This document shows, piece after piece, positions 62,491-64,000 of a DNA stretch of 64,000 nt. Position 1 is the stretch's first letter. Each line of letters starts with the position of its first letter. The notes beneath the pieces were generated by a model. That model saw only the letters and a program-made list of their open reading frames with translations. It had not been told where the DNA came from and made no database searches. Source of the stretch: Carideicomes alvinocaridis (GTDB taxonomy: Bacteria > Pseudomonadota > Alphaproteobacteria > Rhodobacterales > Rhodobacteraceae); NCBI GenBank assembly GCA_005473895.2, contig SRJI02000009.1, positions 62,001-126,000 on the forward strand. Direction: 5' to 3'. The position numbers were made by a program, and so were the translations under genes.

Positions 62491-64000
62491 ATGAAACCGG
62501 ACTTTGCGCTCACCCTCTCGTTCGACGGGATCGGCCTGCTCATGCGGGCCGACGACGCGTGGCGTCTGGTGGGCGAGGCCCCCGCCGATGCGACCGATCT
62601 CGACAGTCAACTGGCCGCGCTGCGCGACCGTGCCGCGGCCGCCGGCGACGCCGCCAAGGCGGGCGGGCTGCCGGTGAAACTGGTGATCCCGGACGAGCAG
62701 ATCCGCTACCTTGTCATCCCCGCTCCGGCGGAGGGCGAGGGCGAGGCGGCGGCGCGCGCCGCGCTGGACGGGGCGACGCCCTACGCGGTCTCGGACCTGG
62801 TGATCGATCGCCAACGGGACGGCGACCGGCTCTGCATCGCGGCGGTGGCGCGCGAGACGCTGGAAGAGGCGGAGGAGTTCGCACGCGAACACGGCTTCGC
62901 CCCGCTCTGCTTCACCGCGGCGCCGGAGATGGGCGTGTTCCCCGGCGAAGTGTTCTTCGGCCCGACGACCGCCGCGGCGGCGATGCAGGACCAGCCGCAG
63001 CGCGACACGACCCCCGCCCGCGTCCCCGAGCCGCTTGCGCCTGATGCGGAGACGCCTGCGGGCGATGTGGTGGGGTCCGCCACGGGTTCTGGCGTCGCGG
63101 CCTCGGTCGCGCCGGCGGACGAGGTCGCACCCGAGGCACCGGAGGACGAGACAGGCCGCGAGACTGCGGGTGACCCGGAGGGAGGCGACCCGCACGAGGC
63201 GCCGACGGAGCCACAGCTTTCGCAAGCCCCGACGGAGGAGGACCACCCGGCCCCGCCATCCGCAGATGCGGACCCTGTGCCTGCCGATTCCGCACCTGAC
63301 ATCAATGCATCTCCGGATGCGGCTCCGGTCTCCGAACCCGCTGCGGCCCCCGAGGAAGCTTCGACTTCCAAGAGCGTCCCGACGCCTGACGCTGCTGCGG
63401 CCTCGGACGACGCGCCGGCGCCTGATCCGGTCACCGAGGGATCGGAGCCGCCGTCTTCGTCTGCCGCGGGCGAGGAAGAAAGCCCGGCTGAGCCTGAATC
63501 CACCACCCCAGCTCCCGAAATCTCAGCGGCCGCGCCCTCCACCGCCTCGGAGCCCGCGGCCCGCGTGACCGAACCCGACACCGGCGCCCCCGCGGCAGAC
63601 CCCCATTCCGGGGACGGCGACGAAGAGACCGCGACTACCACTCCAGCGGGCTCCACCGGTGCGGAAGGCAAAAACCAGCGCGAGAGCGAGACGAATGCGG
63701 AACGTTCGGCGAAACATACGGCCGTCGTCCCTTCTACCGCCTCCGCAAAGGTCCCCGAGACACCCGCCTCGCCCACCGCAGAGGGCGCTTCAGGCGACGT
63801 AAGCAACCCAAAAACGGCCCCGGAGACCGACCAAGAGGCATCCGGGAAGACCGACCGGACGGCCGCATCAGCCGGGAACAAAACGGCGGAAACGGACAGC
63901 ACCCCCACGGCCTTCACCTCCAGGCGTACCGCCCAGGAGGCAGCGCCATCCGTGCCGGGCCCCCGCAAACCCGGGAAGACCGGAAAAGCCGGTGACGCGC
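62491..64000 (+). CDS. GspL/PilM-like head fused to a long disordered tail (3' end outside window)
   Basis: Reading frame open from the ATG at 62491 to the window end (503 residues visible). Residues 1-150 form a compact alpha/beta region (FALTLSFDGIGLLMRA, PVKLVIPDEQIRYLVIP, ATPYAVSDLVIDRQ, LCIAAVARETLEEAEEFA) with the order and spacing of the actin-like cytoplasmic domain of GspL/PilM proteins. From about 175 to the end it is extremely rich in Pro, Ala, Glu, Asp, Thr and Ser with no hydrophobic segment, so it is disordered. Relatives in roseobacters are, as far as I recall, hypothetical or mislabelled as initiation factor 2. Function unknown. Confidence 0.75.
   Translation, partial: MKPDFALTLSFDGIGLLMRADDAWRLVGEAPADATDLDSQLAALRDRAAAAGDAAKAGGLPVKLVIPDEQIRYLVIPAPAEGEGEAAARAALDGATPYAVSDLVIDRQRDGDRLCIAAVARETLEEAEEFAREHGFAPLCFTAAPEMGVFPGEVFFGPTTAAAAMQDQPQRDTTPARVPEPLAPDAETPAGDVVGSATGSGVAASVAPADEVAPEAPEDETGRETAGDPEGGDPHEAPTEPQLSQAPTEEDHPAPPSADADPVPADSAPDINASPDAAPVSEPAAAPEEASTSKSVPTPDAAAASDDAPAPDPVTEGSEPPSSSAAGEEESPAEPESTTPAPEISAAAPSTASEPAARVTEPDTGAPAADPHSGDGDEETATTTPAGSTGAEGKNQRESETNAERSAKHTAVVPSTASAKVPETPASPTAEGASGDVSNPKTAPETDQEASGKTDRTAASAGNKTAETDSTPTAFTSRRTAQEAAPSVPGPRKPGKTGKAGDA

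Overview
The window is one contiguous piece of a high-GC alphaproteobacterial chromosome, most probably Rhodobacterales (roseobacter/Rhodobacteraceae type). This rests on CckA, a DUF1476 F1-ATPase inhibitor (zeta type), a DUF882/L,D-transpeptidase pair, a separate homocysteine methyltransferase with a corrinoid protein and DUF1638 in place of one MetH, GTTC-N7-GATC and GAAC-N7-GAAC LexA-type operators at recA, and a hairpin repeat with a purine-rich tail. I see no insertion sequence, prophage, CRISPR array, rRNA or tRNA. Genes are dense and codon use looks even, so this reads as core chromosome.

Layout. 1-8381: a likely oxygen-responsive block (P2-type cation ATPase cut by the left edge, SDR, APH/AAA fusion protein, Zn alcohol dehydrogenase, phasin-like protein, PHA synthase, small membrane protein) with FNR/CRP-type inverted repeats in three of its promoter regions. 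8464-17467: RNA methyltransferase, cckA with a perfect CtrA box, a small sulfotransferase, recA with two LexA-type operators, alaS and a DUF1330 protein. 17821-24852: typA, an outer-membrane barrel, a DUF882 protein divergent from an L,D-transpeptidase, and an LpxD homologue. 24891-26356: a dedicated acyl carrier protein and ketoacyl synthase next to lpxD. 26512-32859: a PHO box and pstSCAB-phoU-phoB without phoR.

33044-36650: a LysR regulator divergent from glutaryl-CoA dehydrogenase, then an FAD amine/amino-acid oxidase. 36939-37700: a LuxR solo. 38064-39917: rpsB-tsf. 40145-41949: psuK-psuG (pseudouridine breakdown). 42003-43804: DUF502 membrane protein and a patatin. 44007-47117: a DctB/DctD-like two-component pair whose regulator lacks GAFTGA. 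47153-48908: purC-purS-purQ. 49083-51532: zeta inhibitor and an MprF-like protein. 51748-55635: homocysteine methyltransferase, PA0069 radical SAM protein, corrinoid protein and DUF1638, most likely parts of a multi-protein methionine synthase. 55741-64000: aminotransferase, DsbA-like protein, an unassigned glycosyltransferase-like protein, AEC transporter, metY, a SIMPL protein, and a partial protein with a GspL/PilM-like head and a very long disordered tail.

Most interesting: the FNR-boxed PHA/redox block, whose ATPase and APH/AAA protein resemble mycobacterial dormancy-regulon proteins; the CtrA box at cckA; the lpxD-ACP-KAS set; the GAFTGA-less regulator; the dispersed hairpin repeat in two tail variants; the split methionine synthase with a structured leader; and the terminal GspL/PilM-like protein. 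All calls come from reading the sequence; no database search was run.
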